A stretch of DNA of 64,000 nucleotides, taken from positions 1 to 64,000 of the forward strand of contig JAIXZX010000014.1 in the NCBI GenBank assembly GCA_027489335.1, written 5' to 3'. Each line of letters starts with the position of its first letter. The stretch's first letter is position 1. The DNA is from Caulobacteraceae bacterium (GTDB taxonomy: Bacteria; Pseudomonadota; Alphaproteobacteria; Caulobacterales; Caulobacteraceae). A program made the translations under genes and the position numbers. The notes beneath the pieces were generated by a model. It was not told where the DNA came from, did not search any database, and worked only from the letters and a program-made list of their open reading frames with translations. This document shows, piece after piece, positions 62,285 to 64,000 of this stretch.

Positions 62285-64000
62285 ATGCCGTCGAAATTCT
62301 GTCTGTCGCTCCTGGCCGGGGCGAGCCTTGTCGCGTGTGCGGCGCCTGCCATGGCCGAGGAGGCGACCTCGCCCCTGCTGGACGTGATCATAGTCACCGG
62401 CGCCCGCACCGACTCCCCCACCGCCCTGAGCATTGCGCCGGACGCCGCCCCCCTGCAGGGCGGCGACATCACCCACCTGGCCGCCCGCACCCCCGGCGGC
62501 GCCCGCATCGGCAACGGGGAGTTGTCGGGCCAGATGCAGTACCGCGGCCTGTTTGGTCAGCGCCTCAACCTGCGGGTCGACGGCCAGCGGTTCGCCTCCG
62601 GGGGACCCAATCTGATGGACCCGGTCTTTCACTACGCGCCTGCCCCGCTGATGGCGGCCCTTGTGATCGATCGCGGGGTGAGCCCTGTGTCGGCGGGACC
62701 TGGCCTGGCTGGGGGGGCTGATGCGGTGTTCAAGCGCATCGGCTATGGGCAAGGCCCCGACATCGCCCTGGGCTATGACCTCACCGCAACGGCGCGCAGC
62801 GTAAATGACAGCCGCTCGGCCGGGGGCGTCATCGGGGCCTCCGCCGAGGCCTGGCGGTTCAATCTGCTGGGCTCATGGGAGCAGGCTGAGGATACGGACT
62901 ATGCCGACGGCGTGATTGGCGGGACCGCCTTCGAGCGCGGGGTCTTTGGCTTGTCGGCTGGCCTTCGGACCGATCTCGGCGAGGTCACGCTGGACGCCCG
63001 GCGTCAGAACACCGGTCCCTCCGGCAATCCCCCCTTTCCCATGGATATCCTGTATTTCGACACCGATTTCGCGCGGCTGGGCTATGCGAAGGACATCGGC
63101 GGGGTCCGCCTACAGGCTCAGCTGACCTACGCCGACGTCGCCCATCTGATGGACAACTTCTCCCTTCGCCCGACCCCGGCGGCCATGGCGTATCGAGCCT
63201 CCTATGCCGAGGCGACGACCCGGGGGGGCGAAGTCTCCGTGGGCTTCAACGCGCTGGGCGGCGCCCTGGTGCTGGGGGTGGACGGGGAGCGCGTCGATCA
63301 CGACGTCCAGATCACCAACCCCAATAATCCGGGCTTCCGGGTGGCGGCCACGCCCCACGTGGAGCTGAACCGGGTCGGCGGGTTCGCCCAGTGGCGCGGC
63401 GCGGTTCGGGGCCTGGAGGCCGAGTTCGGCCTGCGGGCGGACCAAAACGCCTTTGACGCGGGCCTCGCCGCCGTGGGTCCCGCCCTGCCGCTGGAGCCGC
63501 GCAACCTGGCCGCAGCCTTCAACAACGCCGAGCGTTCCGGAGACGATGTGACCCTAGATGCGGTGGCGCGGATCTGGACCCCCCAGGCTGATGGGCTGTC
63601 CTGGCGCCTCACCCTGGCGCGCAAGCAGCAGGCGCCGGGCTATGTTCAGCGCTTTGGCTGGATGCCCACCAACGCCAGCGGGGGCCTGGCCGACGGCAAC
63701 ATCTATGTGGGCGATCTCACCCTCGAGCCAGAGACCGCCTGGATCGCCGAGGTGGGCTTCGACTATGCCAGCGCCAAGGCCTATCTGCGCCCGACCCTCT
63801 ATGTCCGGCAGGTAGACGATTACATCCAGGGAACCCCCTATGACGGCACGGTCGGGGTGGCCGACACGCCGGTGGAGCGGGTCGCCGCCATGAGCGGTGA
63901 TGCGACGCCGCTGCGCTGGGCCAATGTCGACGCCCGGCTCCATGGCGTCGATCTGGACGCCGGCTACGACTTTGAAGGCCCCCTGCGGCTGGATGGGGTG
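62285..64000 (+). CDS. TonB-dependent receptor, probably copper (NosA/OprC-like), 3' end missing
   Basis: 572 codons are visible, in frame to the window edge. Signal peptide MPSKFCLSLLAGASLVACAA ends near AMAEE. TonB-box-like VIIVTGAR is at about 37-44. The plug domain has GDITHLAARTPGGARIGNGE, MQYRGLFGQRLNLRVDG and RGVSPVSAGPG. Beta-barrel strands follow (for example SLRPTPAAMAYRASYAEATT). The plug and length pattern resemble NosA/OprC copper receptors. The DUF2946-like gene upstream supports copper, but this is inference. No regulator or riboswitch was seen in the 90-base gap. Confidence 0.88.
   Translation, partial: MPSKFCLSLLAGASLVACAAPAMAEEATSPLLDVIIVTGARTDSPTALSIAPDAAPLQGGDITHLAARTPGGARIGNGELSGQMQYRGLFGQRLNLRVDGQRFASGGPNLMDPVFHYAPAPLMAALVIDRGVSPVSAGPGLAGGADAVFKRIGYGQGPDIALGYDLTATARSVNDSRSAGGVIGASAEAWRFNLLGSWEQAEDTDYADGVIGGTAFERGVFGLSAGLRTDLGEVTLDARRQNTGPSGNPPFPMDILYFDTDFARLGYAKDIGGVRLQAQLTYADVAHLMDNFSLRPTPAAMAYRASYAEATTRGGEVSVGFNALGGALVLGVDGERVDHDVQITNPNNPGFRVAATPHVELNRVGGFAQWRGAVRGLEAEFGLRADQNAFDAGLAAVGPALPLEPRNLAAAFNNAERSGDDVTLDAVARIWTPQADGLSWRLTLARKQQAPGYVQRFGWMPTNASGGLADGNIYVGDLTLEPETAWIAEVGFDYASAKAYLRPTLYVRQVDDYIQGTPYDGTVGVADTPVERVAAMSGDATPLRWANVDARLHGVDLDAGYDFEGPLRLDGV

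Overview
The window is about 64 kb of GC-rich bacterial chromosome, roughly 70 % GC by eye. The gene complement points to an alphaproteobacterium of the Caulobacterales, most likely Phenylobacterium or Caulobacter. Supporting genes are a class I lysyl-tRNA synthetase, a TIGR02300/FYDLN zinc protein, a Hsp20-DUF1150 pair, an FzlA-like division protein beside queG, a short ribonuclease D, and an lpt-rpoN-hpf-ptsN gene set. The genus is inferred from gene content; no rRNA is present. There are no transposases, integrases, CRISPR arrays or rRNA genes. Two tRNA genes (Ala-GGC, Leu-CAG) are present. No gene-free stretch exceeds 300 bases once the small genes, leader and repeats below are counted.

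Layout. 1-5 kb: a truncated DUF3857 gene, then the aroA-cmk-rpsA operon on the minus strand, with the divergent TIGR02300 gene and tRNA-Ala. 5.3-8.6 kb: a stress/transport group (SulP, two-domain Usp, Hsp20, DUF1150). 8.6-17.7 kb: the lptC-lptA-lptB / rpoN / hpf / ptsN set, broken up by metY, asd and exoD. asd is preceded by a short ORF rich in Met, Thr, Ile and Lys codons, which looks like an attenuation leader. 17.8-24.3 kb: tRNA-Leu, an NDUFA9-like protein, two divergent citrate synthases (one with an N-terminal helix-turn-helix), a cation efflux protein, fzlA and queG. 24.4-33.7 kb: enoyl-CoA hydratase, tesB, rfbC, a glycosyltransferase, argE, a hybrid histidine kinase, a FKBP lipoprotein, ilvA and a CelD-like acetyltransferase.

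33.8-47.9 kb: a fused peptide-ABC ATPase, a GmhB-like phosphatase, a DNA-ligase/exonuclease repair module with DUF3892, tandem PaaI thioesterases, lysK, a large secreted zinc protease, and a MerR / acyl-CoA dehydrogenase / OsmC group. 48-51.4 kb is the most unusual part. A C5-cytosine methyltransferase, an overlapping AlbA_2 (Schlafen-like) gene, cysK and vsr all lie on the minus strand. GC drops to about 50 % from inside the methyltransferase, just after motif VIII, to the end of the AlbA_2 gene. This suggests that the target-recognition half and its partner gene were acquired together.

51.5-64 kb: a COG3650 lipoprotein, a D-aminoacylase-like amidohydrolase, recQ, a GST, a small kinase-like ATPase, an outer-membrane barrel, a CYP153-type P450, a YCII/ECF42 sigma pair, and a DUF2946/TonB receptor pair (probably copper-related) that runs off the end. 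Three families of palindromic intergenic repeats (about 90-110 bp) recur between genes.
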